A stretch of DNA of 64,000 nucleotides, taken from contig OW121744.1 in assembly GCA_933228675.1 (NCBI GenBank), positions 17,062,394 through 17,126,393 of the forward strand, read 5' to 3'. A program made the translations under genes and the position numbers. Shown in pieces: positions 1-14,200 of the stretch. The stretch's first letter is position 1; every line of letters begins with the position of its first letter. The notes under the pieces are model-generated. The model saw only the letters and a list, made by a program, of their open reading frames with translations. It ran no database searches and was not told where the DNA came from. Source of the DNA: Stomorhina lunata (lineage: Eukaryota > Arthropoda > Insecta > Diptera > Rhiniidae).

Positions 1-3000
1 TTTTCAAAAATTTACTTCTTTAGTAAATTTTTCAAAAATTTACTTCTTTAGTAAATTTTTCAAAAATTTACTTCTTTAGTAATTTTTCAAAAATTTACTT
101 CTTTAGTAATTTTGTCAAAAATTTACTTCTTTAGTAATTTTGTCAAAAATTTACTTCTTTGGTAAATTTTTTGAAAATTTACTTCTTTGGTAAATTTTTT
201 GAAAATTTACTTCTTAAGTAAATTTTTTAAAAATTTACTTCTTAAGTAAATTTTTTAAAAATTTACTTCTGAAGTAAATTTTTTAAAAATTTACTTCTGA
301 AGTAAATTTTTCAAAAATTTACTTCTTTAGTAAATTTTTCAAAAATTTACTTCTTTAGTAAATTTTTCAAAAATTTACTTCTTTAGTAAATTTTTCAAAA
401 ATTTACTTCTTCAGTAAATTTTTCAAAAATTTACTTCTTTAGTAAATTTTTCAAAAATTTACTTTAGTAAATTTTTCAAAAATTTACTTCTTTAGTAAAT
501 TTTTCAAAAATTTACTTCTTTAGTAAATTTTTCAAAAATTTACTTCTTTAGTAATTTTTCAAAAATTTACTTCTTTAGTAAATTTTTCAAAAATTTACTT
601 CTTTAGTAAATTTTTCAAAAATTTACTTCTTTAGTAAATTTTTCAAAAATTTACTTCTTAAGTAAATTTTTCAAAAATTTACTTCTTTAGTAAATTTTTC
701 AAAAATTTACTTCTTTAGTAAATTTTTCAAAAATTTACTTCTTTAGTAAATTTTTCAAAAATTTACTTCTTTAGTAAATTTTTCAAAAATTTACTTCTTT
801 AGTAAATTTTTTTAAAAATTTACTTCTTTAGTAAATTTTTCAAAAATTTACTTCTTTAGTAAATTTTTCAAAAATTTACTTCTTTAGTAAATTTTTCAAA
901 AATTTACTTCTTTAGTAAATTTTTCAAAAATTTACTTCTTTAGTAAATTTTTCAAAAATTTACTTCTTTAGTAAATTTTTCAAAAATTTACTTCTTTAGT
1001 AAATTTTTCAAAAATTTACTTCTTTAGTAAATTTTTCAAAAATTTACTTCTTTAGTAAATTTTTCAAAAATTTACTTCTTTAGTAAATTTTTCAAAAATT
1101 TACTTCTTTAGTAAATTTTTCAAAAATTTACTTCTTTAGTAAATTTTTCAAAAATTTACTTCTTTAGTAAATTTTTCAAAAATTTACTTCTTTAGTAAAT
1201 TTTTCAAAAATTTACTTCTTTAGTAAATTTTTCAAAAATTTACTTCTTTAGTAAATTTTTCAAAAATTTACTTCTTTAGTAAATTTTTCAAAAATTTACT
1301 TCTTTAGTAAATTTTTCAAAAATTTACTTCTTTAGTAAATTTTTCAAAAATTTACTTCTTTAGTAAATTTTTCAAAAATTTACTTCTTTAGTAAATTTTT
1401 CAAAAATTTACTTCTTTAGTAAATTTTTCAAAAATTTACTTCTTTAGTAAATTTTTCAAAAATTTACTTCTTTAGTAAATTTTTCAAAAATTTACTTCTT
1501 TAGTAAATTTTTCAAAAATTTACTTCTTTAGTAAATTTTTCAAAAATTTACTTCTTTAGTAAATTTTTCAAAAATTTACTTCTTTAGTAAATTTTTCAAA
1601 AATTTACTTCTTTAGTAAATTTTTCAAAAATTTACTTCTTTAGTAAATTTTTCAAAAATTTACTTCTTTAGTACATTTTTTTTTGAAAATTTACTTCTTT
1701 AGTACATTTTTTTTTGAAAATTTACTTCTTTAGTACATTTTTTTTGAAAATTTACTTCTTTAGTAAATTTTTTTTTTGAAAATTTACTTCTTTAGTAAAT
1801 TTTTTTTTTGAAAATTTACTTCTTTAGTAAATTTTTTTTTTGAAAATTTACTTCTTTAGTAAATTTTTTTTTTGAAAATTTACTTCTTTAGTAAATTTTT
1901 TTTTTGAAAATTTACTTCTTTAGTAAATTTTTTTAAAAATTTACTTCTTTAGTAAATTTTTTTAAAAATTTACTTCTTTAGTAAATTTTTTTAAAAATTT
2001 ACTTCTTTAGTAAATTTTTTTAAAAATTTACTTCTTTAGTAAATTTTTTTAAAAATTTACTTCTTTAGTAAATTTTTTTAAAAATTTACTTCTTTAGTAA
2101 ATTTTTTTAAAAATTTACTTCTTTAGTAAATTTTTTTTAAAAATTTACTTCTTTAGTAAATTTTTTTTGAAAATTTACTTCTTTAGTAAATTTTTTTAAA
2201 AATTTACTTCTTTAGTAAATTTTTTTTTAAAATTTACTTCTTTAGTAAATTTTTTTAAAAATTTACTTTTTTAGTAAATTTTTTAAAAAATTTACTTCTT
2301 TAGTAAATTTTTTTAAAAATTTACTTCTTTAGTAAATTTTTTTAAAAATTTACTTCTTTAGTAAATTTTTCAAAAATTTACTTCTTTAGTAAATTTTTCA
2401 AAAATTTACTTCTTTAGTAATTTTTTTCAAAAATTTACTTCTTTAGTAATTTTTTCAAAAATTTACTTCTTTAGTAATTTTTTCAAAAATTTACTTCTTT
2501 GGTAAATTTTTTGAAACTTTACTTCTTTGGTAAATTTTTTGAAAATTTACTTCTTTAGTAAATTTTTCAAAAATTTACTTCTTTAGTAAATTTTTCAAAA
2601 ATTTACTTCTTTAGTAAATTTTTCAAAAATTTACTTCTTTAGTAAATTTTTCAAAAATTTACTTCTTTAGTAAATTTTTCAAAAATTTACTTCTTTAGTA
2701 AATTTTTCAAAAATTTACTTCTTTAGTAAATTTTTCAAAAATTTACTTCTTTAGTAAATTTTTCAAAAATTTACTTCTTTAGTAAATTTTTCAAAAATTT
2801 ACTTCTTTAGTAAATTTTTCAAAAATTTACTTCTTTAGTAAATTTTTCAAAAATTTACTTCTTTAGTAAATTTTTCAAAAATTTACTTCTTTAGTAAATT
2901 TTTCAAAAATTTACTTCTTTAGTAAATTTTTCAAAAATTTACTTCTTTAGTAAATTTTTCAAAAATTTACTTCTTTAGTAAATTTTTCAAAAATTTACTT

Positions 3001-3198
3001 CTTTAGTAAATTTTTCAAAAATTTACTTCTTTAGTAAATTTTTCAAAAATTTACTTCTTTAGTAAATTTTTCAAAAATTTACTTCTTTAGTAAATTTTTC
3101 AAAAATTTACTTCTTTAGTAAATTTTTAAAAAATTTACTTCTTTAATAAATTTTTCGAGAATTTACTTCGTTAGTAAATTTTTCAAAATTTTACTTTT
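1..3198. repeat. 28-bp palindromic satellite array 1 (reverse orientation)
   Basis: A head-to-tail array of about 28 bp fills the start of the window. On the plus strand each unit reads TTTTTCAAAAATTT followed by ACTTCTTTAGTAAA. This is the reverse complement of the unit in the arrays at 4261-7784, 8517-11034 and 36030-38085. The unit is nearly self-complementary (AAATTTTTSAAAAATTT core). Units between about 600 and 1660 are almost identical. Variants with a longer T run or GAAAATTT cluster at 1670-2340, which indicates local homogenisation. The left edge lies outside the window. It is interpreted as intron of the MH2 gene whose first visible exon is at 11167. Confidence 0.95.
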
Positions 3199-4260
3199 TT
3201 TTTTGTAAATTTTATTCGTTATTAAAATTTTATATGGGAGTTTAAAAAATTATAAACTTATTTTCTTTTTTTTTTTTTTCGCCAAATTAGGCCTTACGCC
3301 TAATTCAAACCATTATGTTAGCAAATTTACTTTTACTTTTTAAGAGTTTAAAGCTAAAACATTTTCATGTAAAAAAACACCCAAAACGGTAAAAGATATA
3401 AAACGTTAAAACAAAAAAACTAAAAAAAGAAAAAAACACCTAAAACACTAAAAGCTGTTTTGTGCTAAAAAAAAGCAAAAAAAGAAAAACTCAGCCAAGC
3501 AGAAACCTGCTGCAAACCACACCATAACTTCATTATTTAATACAGACTTGTTTAGCAAAAAAATAAGAAAAAAACTAAAAAAAATTGAGAAAATATATAC
3601 AATCATTTTAAAAACTCTACGGTTTAATACAGAGGATTATGCGAGTGCAACGGTTGCAAGGTCATCCACTGTTTCGATTTTTTCTTAATCTTTTTTAGAT
3701 TTTATTTCAATTTTGTATATTTTTTTTTTTGCATTTTTACTATATCTTTTTCAAAAGTTGCATTTATTTAAATGACTTCTCTATATACTTGAAACACTTA
3801 AGTATTATTTTTATATTTTACATAATAACAACAACGCCTTTTTATATATCATAGTACATAGTTATAATTATTTATACACACAAATGTCTTGTTTAAATGT
3901 ATTTAAATGTATGAAACATTTTTGTGGTTTTTCTATTTAAAACATTTGGTTTTTATCTTTTATAGATAAAACTTAATATTTATTTTTAAAATATTTAAAT
4001 ATCTTTATTTTCCACTTTATAACTAGTTTGTTTTTAATTTCATCATAGAATATTGTATACGAATATTTTTCTATTTGTTTTGAAAAATTTATTGAGATTT
4101 AATGCAAAAAATCAAAAGACTTAAGACACAAACTTTAATGATTTTGTTCTACTGAAGACAAACAATTTTTGAACGTTTCTTTTTTTTTTTTTTTTTTTTT
4201 TTGGTTTAGAAAAGCCAAGGGCACAATTTCTGTTTTTTCAACACAAGTGTTAGGATAAAG
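3199..4260. other. Unique AT-rich spacer between oppositely oriented arrays
   Basis: This kilobase is non-repetitive and AT-rich, with A-rich and T-rich runs (for example a T run near 4180-4201). I see no convincing exon, RNA gene or transposon. It separates two arrays of the same 28-bp unit in opposite orientation, so it would form the loop of a very large inverted repeat. Confidence 0.6.
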
Positions 4261-7200
4261 AATTAAATTTTTGAAAAATTTACTAAAGATGTCAATTATC
4301 AACAAATTTTCTAGAGATGTTAATTTTTGAAAAATTTACTTAAGAAGAAAATTTTTGAAAAATTTACTTAAGAAGTAAATTTTGGAAAAATTTACTTAAG
4401 ATGTAAATTTTCGAAAACTTTACTTAAGATGTAAATTTTTGAAAAATTTACTTAAGATGTAAATTTTTGAAAAATTTACTTAAGATGTAAATTTTTGAAA
4501 AATTTACTTAAGATGTAAATTTTTGAAAAATTTACTTAAGATGTAAATTTTTGAAAAATTTACTTAAGATGTAAATTTTTGAAAAATTTACTTAAAAAGT
4601 AAATTTTTGAAAAATTTACTTAAAAAGTAAATTTTTGTAAAATTTACTTAAAAAGTAAATTTTTGAAAAATTTACTTAAAAAGTAAATTTTTGAAAAATT
4701 TACTTAAAAAGTAAATTTTTGAAAAATTTACTTAAAAAGTAAATTTTTGAAAAATTTACTTAAAAAGTAAATTTTTGAAAAATTTACTTAAAAAGTAAAT
4801 TTTTGAAAAATTTACTAAAGAAGTAAATTTTTGAAAAATTTACTAAAGAAGTAAATTTTTGAAAAATTTACTAAAGAAGTAAATTTTTGAAAAATTTACT
4901 AAAGAAGTAAATTTTTGAAAAATTTACTAAAGAAGTAAATTTTTGAAAAATTTACTAAAGAAGTAAATTTTTGAAAAATTTACTAAAGAAGTAAATTTTT
5001 GAAAAATTTACTAAAGAAGTAAATTTTTGAAAAATTTACTAAAGAAGTAAATTTTTGAAAAATTTACTAAAGAAGTAAATTTTTGAAAAATTTACTAAAG
5101 AAGTAAATTTTTGAAAAATTTACTAAAGAAGTAAATTTTTCAAAAATTTACTAAAGAAGTAAATTTTTGAAAAATTTACTAAAGAAGTAAATTTTTGAAA
5201 AATTTACTAAAGAAGTAAATTTTTGAAAAATCTACTAAAGAAGTAAATTTTTGAAAAATTTACTAAAGAAGTAAATTTTTGAAAAATTTACTAAAGAAGT
5301 AAATTTTTGAAAAATCTACTAAAGAAGTAAATTTTTGAAAAATTTACTAAAGAAGTAAATTTTTGAAAAATTTACTAAAGAAGTAAATTTTTGAAAAATT
5401 TACTAAAGAAGTAAATTTTTGAAAAATTTACTAAAGAAGTAAATTTTTGAAAAATTTACTAAAGAAGTAAATTTTTGAAAAATCTACTAAAGAAGTAAAT
5501 TTTTGAAAAATTTACTAAAGAAGTAAATTTTTGAAAAATTTACTAAAGAAGTAAATTTTTGAAAAATCTACTAAAGAAGTAAATTTTTGAAAAATTTACT
5601 AAAGAAGTAAATTTTTGAAAAATTTACTAAAGAAGTAAATTTTTGAAAAATTTACTAAAGAAGTAAATTTTTGAAAAATTTACTAAAGAAGTAAATTTTT
5701 GAAAAATTTACTAAAGAAGTAAATTTTTGAAAAATTTACTAAAGAAGTAAATTTTTGAAAAATTTACTAAAGAAGTAAATTTTTGAAAAATTTACTAAAG
5801 AAGTAAATTTTTGAAAAATTTACTAAAGAAGTAAATTTTTGAAAAATTTACTAAAGAAGTAAATTTTTGAAAAATTTACTAAAGAAGTAAATTTTTGGAA
5901 AATTTACTAAAGAAGTAAATTTTTGGAAAATTTACTAAAGAAGTAAATTTTTGAAAAATTTACTAAAGAAGTAAATTTTTGAAAAATTTACTTAAAAAGT
6001 AAATTTTTGAAAAATTTACTTAAGATGTAAATTTTTGAAAAATTTACTTAAAAAGTAAATTTTTGAAAAATTTACTTAAGATGTAAATTTTTGAAAAATT
6101 TACTAAAGAAGTAAATTTTTGAAAAATTTACTTAAGAAGAAAATTTTTGAAAAATTTACTTAAGTAAATTTTTGAAAAATTTACTAAAGAAGTAAATTTT
6201 TGAAAAATTTACTAAAGAAGTAAATTTTTGAAAAATTTACTAAAGAAGTAAATTTTTGAAAAATTTACTAAAGAAGTAAATTTTTGAAAAATTTACCAAA
6301 GAAGTAAATTTTTGAAAAATTTACTAAAGAAGTAAATTTTTGAAAAATTTACTAAAGAAGTAAATTTTTAAAAAATTTACTAAAGAAGTAAATTTTTGAA
6401 AAATTTACTAAAGAAGTAAATTTTTGAAAAATTTACTAAAGAAGTAAATTTTTGAAAAATTTACTATAGAAGTAAATTTTTGAAAAGTTTACTAAAGAAG
6501 TAAATTTTTGAAAAATTTATTAAAGAAGTAAATTTTTGAAAAATTTACTAAAGAAGTAAATTTTTGAAAAATTTACTAAAGAAGTAAATTTTTGAAAAAT
6601 TTACTAAAGAAGTAAATTTTTGAAAAATTTACTTGAAAAGTAAATTTTTGAAAAATTTACTTAAGAAGTAAATTTTTAAAAAATTTACTTAAGAAGAAAA
6701 TTTTTGAAAAATTTACTTAAGAAGTAAATTTTTGAAAAATTTACTTAAGATGTAAATTTTTGAAAACTTTACTTAAGATATAAATTTTTGAAAAATTTAC
6801 TTAAGATGTAAATTTTTGAAAAATTTACTTAAGATGTAAATTTTTGAAAAATTTACTCAAGATGTAAATTTTTGAAAAATTTACTTAAAAAGTAAATTTT
6901 TGAAAAATTTACTTAAAAAGTAAATTTTTGAAAAATTTACTTAAAAAGTAAATTTTTGAAAAATTTACTTAAAAAGTAAATTTTTGAAAAATTTACTTAA
7001 AAATTAAATTTTTGAAAAATTTACTTAAAAAGTAAATTTTTGAAAAATTTACTTAAAAAGTAAATTTTTGAAAAATTTACTTAAAAAGTAAATTTTTGAA
7101 AAATTTACTTAAAAAGTAAATTTTTGAAAAATTTACTTAAAAAGTAAATTTTTGAAAAATTTACATAAAAAGTAAACTTTTGAAAAATTTACTTAAAAAG

Positions 7201-7784
7201 TAAATTTTTGAAAAATTTACTTAAAAAGTAAATTTTTGAAAAATTTACTTAAAAAGTAAATTTTTAAAAAATTTACTTAAGAAGAAAATTTTTGAAAAAT
7301 GAACTTAAGATGTAAATTTTTGAAAAATTTACTTAAGATGTAAATTTTTGAAAAATTTACTTAAGATGTAAATTTTTGAAAAATTTACTTAAGATGTAAA
7401 TTTTTGAAAAATTTACTTAAGATGTAAATTTTTGAAAAATTTACTTAAGATGTAAATTTTTGAAAAATTTACTTAAGATGTAAATTTTTGAAAAATTTAC
7501 TTAAGATGTAAATTTTTAAAAAATTTACTTAAAAAGTAAATCTTTTAAAAATTTACTTAAGAAGTATATTTTTGAAAAATTTACTTAAGAAGTAAATTTT
7601 TGAAAAATTTACTAAAAAAATTTACTACAAAAAGTAATTTTTCGAAAAATTTAATAAAAGAAGTAAATTTTCTAAAAATTTACTAAAATAAATTTACTAA
7701 CAAAGTATATTTTCTAAAAAATTTACTAAAGAAGAAAATTTTCAAAAAATTTACTAAAGAAAAAAATTTTCGAAAAATTTACTT
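4261..7784. repeat. 28-bp palindromic satellite array 2
   Basis: The same 28-bp satellite as array 1 in the opposite orientation: AAATTTTTGAAAAATTT followed by an 11-bp linker. The linker occurs in blocks of variants: ACTTAAGATGT (about 4390-4570), ACTTAAAAAGT (about 4590-4810), ACTAAAGAAGT (about 4815-5990), then further alternation to 7784. Neighbouring units share the same variant, which points to expansion by local unequal exchange or replication slippage. Units degrade near the right edge (about 7600-7784). Confidence 0.95.
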
Positions 7785-8516
7785 TATTTCTACAAAAAAA
7801 AATTGAGTATAATAAATTTTTATATTAAAAGTTTTTTCTTATGAATCATTAAAAAATTTTGTACAAATTTTTTTATTAAAAAAATCTTAAAATATTCCTT
7901 AAAATGCTTTAATTCTTTAACCAATAATTTAAGTCACCACCTACATATGGACAAAAATTTCGAGGTTTTTTATCAAAATAAAAACTCATATGAACTGATT
8001 TATGTTAGTTATTAAAATTTTAAGTGGCTGACATAAACTATATTTTGCATAAGAACGTTGAGATTTTTATGATCCTAATTTATTTTACAAAATTACAAAA
8101 ATAATAACAACAATAATGCATTAAATATTGTTTTCTTGGTCTTTCAAAATAAAATTCATTTGAAAAATGTTCAAATTTTCAGTTCCAATATGAACCACGC
8201 CACTAAACTCACTCAGAAGCCACAGCATGTCAAGGCATATGATACGAGTTAAAGTGATATTAGAACCACTCCACCATCCATGTCTGTCTGTCTGACTGCT
8301 ATGGTATTTTGACATGTAACATTTAAGTTTTAAATACATAGAAAGACGGACATATACAAACTCTAGTTTGAAGTAAAAAGACTTTAGGTATTTCAAACAA
8401 GTCTTAGATTTATTTACTGCAACAAAAATTTGACATGATATTTAAGCTTTGAAATGAAAAGCAATTAAAGAATTATTTCTTTATATAAAAGGAATTATTT
8501 GAAGTGTATAAAAATA
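7785..8516. other. Non-array intron segment with a (GTCT)n-bearing dispersed repeat
   Basis: AT-rich sequence between two satellite arrays. Around 8190-8330 there is a GTCT-type run (TGTCTGTCTGTCTGAC near 8281) in a context resembling dispersed non-autonomous elements common in flies. The only long open frame is a minus-strand frame (8121-8396) with no recognisable domain, which I do not treat as a gene. Confidence 0.4.
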
Positions 8517-11034
8517 AAAATTTACTAAAGAAGTAAATTTTTTAGAAAAGTAAATTTTTGAAAAATTTACTAAAGAAGTAAATTTTTGAAAAACTTAATT
8601 AAGAATTAAATTTTTGAAAAACTTAATTAAGAATTAAATTTTTGAAAAACTTAATTAAGAATTAAATTTTTGAAAAACTTAATTAAGAATTAAAATTTTG
8701 AAAAATTTAATTAAGAATTAAAATTTTGAAAAAATTTACTAAAGAAGTAAAATTTTGAAAAATTTACTAAAGAAGTAAATTTTTGAAAAATTTACTAAAG
8801 AAGTAAATTTTTGAAAAATTCACTAAAGAAGTAAATTTTTGAAAAATTCACTAAAGAAGTAAATTTTTGAAAAATTCACTAAAGAAGTAAATTTTTGAAA
8901 AATTTACTAAAGAAGTAAAATTTTGAAAAATTTACTAAAGAAGTAAATTTTTGAAAAATTTACTAAAGAAGTAAATTTTTGAAAAATTTACTAAAGAAGT
9001 AAATTTTTGAAAAATTTACTAAAGAAGTAAATTTTTGAAAAATTTACTAAAGAAGTAAATTTTTGAAAAATTTACTAAAGAAGTAAATTTTTGAAAAATT
9101 TACTAAAGAAGTAAAATTTTGAAAAATTTACTAAAGAAGTAAATTTTTGAAAAATTTACTAAAGAAGTAAATTTTTGAAAAATTTACTAAAGAAGTAAAT
9201 TTTTGAAAAATTTACTAAAGAAGTAAATTTTTGAAAAATTTACTAAAGAAGTAAATTTTTGAAAAATTTACTAAAGAAGTAAATTTTTGAAAAATTTACT
9301 AAAGAAGTAAATTTTTGAAAAATTTACTAAAAAAGTAAATTTTTGAAAAATTTACTAAAGAAGTAAAATTTTGAAAAATTTACTAAAGAAGTAAATTTTT
9401 GAAAAATTTACTAAAGAAGTAAATTTTTTGAAAAATTTACTAAAGAAGTAAATTTTTTGAAAAATTTACTAAAGAAGTAAATTTTTTGAAAAATTTACTA
9501 AAGAAGTAAATTTTTGAAAAATTTAATTAAGAATTAAAATTTTGAAAAAATTTACTAAAGAAGTAAATTTTTGAAAAATTTAGTAAGGAAGTAAATTTTT
9601 GAAAAATTTACTAAAGAAGTAAATTTTTGAAAAATTTAATTAAGAATTAAAATTTTGAAAAAATTTACTAAAGAAGTAAATTTTTGAAAAATTTAGTAAG
9701 GAAGTAAATTTTTGAAAAATTTACTAAAGAAGTAAATTTTTGAAAAATTTACTAAAGAAGTAAATTTTTGAAAAATTTACTAAAGAAGTAAATTTTTGAA
9801 AAATTTACTAAAGGAGTAAATTTTTGAAAAATTTACTAAAGAAGTAAATTTTTGAAAAATTTACTAAAGAAGTAAATTTTTGAAAAATTTACTAAAGAAG
9901 TGAATTTTTGAAAAATTTACTAAAGAAGTAAATTTTTGAAAAATTTACATAAGAAGCAAATTTTTGAAAAATTTACTAAAGAAGTAAATTTTTGAAAAAT
10001 TTACTAAAGAAGTCAATTTTTTGAAAAATTTACTAAAGAAGTAAATTTTTTGAAAAATTTACTAAAGAAGTAAATTTTTTGAAAAATTTACTAAAGAAGT
10101 AAATTTTTTGAAAAATTTACTAAAGAAGTAAATTTTTTGAAAAATTTACTAAAGAAGTAAATTTTTTGAAAAATTTACTAAAGAAGTAAATTTTTTGAAA
10201 AATTTACTAAAGAAGTAAATTTTTTGAAAAATTTACTAAAGAAGTAAATTTTTTGAAAAATTTACTAAAGAAGTAAATTATTTGAAAAATTTACTAAAGA
10301 AGTAAATTTCTTGAAAAATTTACTAAAGAAGTAAATTATTTGAAAAATTTACTAAAGAAGTAAATTTCTTGAAAAATTTACTAAAGAAGTAAATTTTTTG
10401 AAAAATTTACTAAAGAAGTAAATTTTTTGAAAAATTTACTAAAGAAGTAAATTTTTTGAAAAATGTACTAAAGAAGTAAATTATTTGAAAAATTTACTAA
10501 AGAAGTAAATTTTTTGAAAAATTTACTAAAGAAGTAAATTTCTTGAAAAATTTACTAAAGAAGTAAATTTTTTGAAAAATTTACTAAAGAAGTAAATTTT
10601 TTGAAAAATTTACTAAAGAAGTAAATTTTTGAAAAATTTACTAAAGAAGTAAATTTTTGAAAAATTTACTAAAGAAGTAAATTTTTGAAAAATTTACTAA
10701 AGAAGTAAATTTTTGAAAAATTTACTAAAGAAGTAAATTTTTGAAAAATTTACATAAGAAGCAAATTTTTGAAAAATTTACTAAAGAAATAAATTTTTGA
10801 AAAATTTACTAAAGAAATAAATTTTTGAAAAATTTACTAAAGAAATAAATTTTTGAAAAATTTACATAAGAAGCAAATTTTTGAAAAATTTACTTAAGAA
10901 GTAAATTTTCGAAAAATTTACTTAAGAAGTAAATTTTTAAAAAATTTACTTAAGAAGTAAATTTTCGAAAAGTTTACTTAAGAAATAAATTTCTGGAAAA
11001 ATTTACTTAGGAAGTAAATTTTCGAAAAATTTAC
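8517..11034. repeat. 28-bp palindromic satellite array 3
   Basis: A continuation of the 28-bp satellite in the same orientation as array 2. It includes a sub-block where the linker becomes AATTAAGAATT (about 8590-8730) and a sub-block with one extra T in the core (about 10010-10610). A mixed segment with the AATTAAGAATT variant recurs at about 9519 and 9631, a duplication 112 bp apart. The array ends about 130 bp before the splice acceptor of the exon at 11167. Confidence 0.95.
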
Positions 11035-11166
11035 CTTCTATGGCGTCAATCAAAATTTTTGAATAGTTTAATTTATTTCCACAAAAAATCTAATTAAATT
11101 TTTCAACAATTTTTATTTAATTTAATTTTTTTAATTAATTTCAATTAATTTTTTTTTCTTTTACAG

Positions 11167-11239
11167 AATCGGTTTATGTGGTTTTGACAATCCCTTGAGA
11201 GATCAAAAAACTGAAGAATTGAAAAAACATATTGGCCAG
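11167..11239 (+). CDS. exp: MH2 gene, first visible exon (24 codons plus 1 nt)
   Basis: The acceptor is TTTTACAG before 11167 and the donor is CAG|GTGAG after 11239. The exon enters in phase 2 (its first base completes a codon) and leaves in phase 0. It encodes IGLCGFDNPLRDQKTEELKK followed by HIGQ. The next exon continues in frame with GVKIKMDDAGNILIRRY. Its G/C content and codon pattern stand out from the satellite-filled flanks. Confidence 0.8.
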
Positions 11240-14200
11240 GTGAGTTGGAATTAATATTTAAGAATTATTTATTATCTTTGACACCCGCTCGTTTACATAC
11301 CATATTTAAGTAAAGAATTAAATCTTTTCAAATCGTATAAAAATCTCTGATGATTAAGAGCAAAAACAAACATTAAAATTTGAGATAATATTAAAAAAAC
11401 TAATGAAAATCATTAATAACTATTAAAATAACAGAGAGTCATTCTTTAGACGACCAACACCCACTTTTCAAAATTTTTGTCACATATTAATGGGGACAAA
11501 TGTTCGTTGGAGGGTTGGCAACAATAGTTTAAAAATAAGAAAATAAATCAAAGTTTGTTTAAACAAACGATTTTTATGATTAACTCAAAACTAAGAATGA
11601 AAAAATTGATATAAAAAAAGTATCAAAAGACAGACTCCAAAGTCCATATATGAAAAAAAATAACGGCGTCAATGAATTTCTGAGGCGGCCTCGTATTACA
11701 ATCAAGTGTTTTACAAGTTTTGATTTAATTTTTTTTTTTTTTTCATTTTCACTTGAAAAAAATGTTTATTCTATAAAAAAAATTTTGAAAAAGAATAAAA
11801 ATCTGTAAAAAATCTGTGTAAGTTAACGGCGGCTCCAGAGTGGCCGAAATTAGTTTTATAAAATTAAATTTTTTGAATTTTTTGTTCAAATTACAAATAA
11901 AAGTAATTCAAAAAAACTTCGGATATCTGAAAAAAATCATTTAAAATTTTACCGCCGTTCAAAAATTTATATGCAACTTTGATTTTTGATGGTCAGTTTG
12001 CAAAACCAAAAATGTCAGTGGCATTTAAATCAACAAAAATTTAGCACAAAAACTCAAGATAAAACTCCTATGACTAACTGGGCCCACAGTTTATATTTCT
12101 TTAATAAAAATCTGCAATTCTCCAACAAAAACGGTGTGAAAAATTGTCAACATAAAAAAAATATAAATTTCGTAATATTTTAATTCAATTTGATAAATCG
12201 TCTTAAATGTTAAGCTTTTTATTATTTTCAAGGAAATCTTGGAACATTATTTTTTCAAATAAAAGAATTAAAAAAAAAAAGATTAACAATAAACGAACGT
12301 TTAAGTAATTAAATTTACAAGATCACTTAAGATTTAAAGTTGATCATCAAACGAAAAAAAATTTATTGAAGAAAGTATTAAGATGTGAAAAGCTTTCAAC
12401 ACTTGAGATTAAGCTTCGTTCCTTTTAAGTTGACGATTTATTAAACTTAAAAACCCAAAGTCTTTTGGAAATTTATCTTAAAAAATTTATATTATTCAGT
12501 CGTAAAAAATTTGTTATTATTAATCTAATATTTAATTGTTTCCTTTTTTCCAATTTCCAGGGCGTTAAAATCAAAATGGATGATGCTGGTAATATATTGA
12601 TACGACGTTATGCCAAAAGTAATGTTTATATTAAAAGTACGGCCAGTAATCAGAATGAGGAAACGTCCATAGGGGCCGATATATTGAAACTACCAAATCA
12701 GGCTTTAGAAAGTGAAAAAATAGTCAAAGTAAGTTTTTTTAAAATAAAAAATCTTTTAAAGAAAAATTTTTATATTGAAAAATTTTCAATAGAAAAATTT
12801 TCAATAGAGAAATTTTCATATGAAAAAATTTTTAATAGAAAAATTTTTTATTGAAAAATTTTCTATAAAAAAATTTTGTATTGACAAATTGTATAAAGAA
12901 AAATTTGTATATTGATTTTTTATAGAAAAATGTTCTATATTTTTTTATTGAAAAATTTTCTATAGAAAAATTTTTCTATAGAAAATTTTTCTTAAAAAAA
13001 TTTTTTTTTAGAAAAAATTTTTTTTTAGAAAAAATTTTTTTTGGAAAAATTTTCTATAGAAAAATTTTTATAGTGAAAAATTTTCTATAGAAAAATTGTA
13101 ATAGTGAAAAAATTTTCTATAGAAAAATTTTAATAGTGAAAAATTTTCTATAGAAAAATTTTTATAGTGAAAAATTTTCGAAAGAAAAATTTTTATAGTG
13201 AAAAATTTTCCATAGAAAAATTTTTATAGTGAATAATTTTCGAAAGAAAAATTTTTATAGTGAAAAATTTTCGAAAGAAAAATTTTTATAGTGAAAAATT
13301 TTCGAAAGAAAAATTTTTATAGTGAAAAATTTTCGAAAGAAAAATTTTTATAGTGAAAAATTTTCTATAGAAAAATTTTCGAAAGAAAAATTTTTATAGT
13401 GAAAAATTTTCGAAAGAAAAATTTTTATAGTGAAAAATTTTCGAAAGAAAAATTTTTATAGTGAAAAATTTTCTATAGAAAAATTTTTATAGTGAAAATT
13501 TTTATAATTTTTCTATAGAAAAATTTTTATATTAAAAAATTTTCTTTAAAAAAAAATTTTATATTAAAAAATTTTGTATTGAAAAATTTTAATAGTGAAA
13601 AATTTTCTATAGAACAATTCTTATATTAAAAATTTCTATATAAAAGTTTTTATAGTAAAAAATTTTCTATAGAAAAATTTTTATAGTGATAAATTTTCTA
13701 TAGAAAAATTTTGATAGTGAAAATTTTTCTATAGAAATATTTTTTTAGTGAAAAATTTTGTATAGAAAAATTTTTATAGTGAAACATTTATTTAATTGTG
13801 AAACATTTCTTCTAGAAAAATTGTATAGTAAAAAATTTCCTATAGAAAAATTTTTATTTGAAAAATTTTCTATAGAAAAATTTTTATAGTGAAAAATTGT
13901 CTATCGAAAAATTTTTATAGTGAAAAATTTTCTATAGAAAAATTTTTATAGTGAAAAATTTTTTATAAAAAAATTTTTATAGTGAAAAATTTTCTACAGA
14001 AAAATTTTTATAGTGAAAAATTTTCTACAGAAAAATTTTTATAGTGAAAAATTTTCTATAGAAAAAATTTTATAGTGAAAAATTTTCTATAGAAAAAGTT
14101 TAATAGTGAGTATAGTTTTTTATAGAAAAATTTTTATAGTGAAAAAATTTTCTATAGAAAAATTTTAATAGTGAAAAATTTTCTATAGAAAAATTTTTAA

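Noticed and set aside
8121..8396. 91-codon minus-strand frame
   Set aside because: Overlaps a GTCT-bearing dispersed repeat; no domain, no splice context.
1..11034. CRISPR-like array
   Set aside because: Units of about 28 bp follow each other directly, with no unique spacers and no cas genes, in a eukaryotic intron: a satellite.
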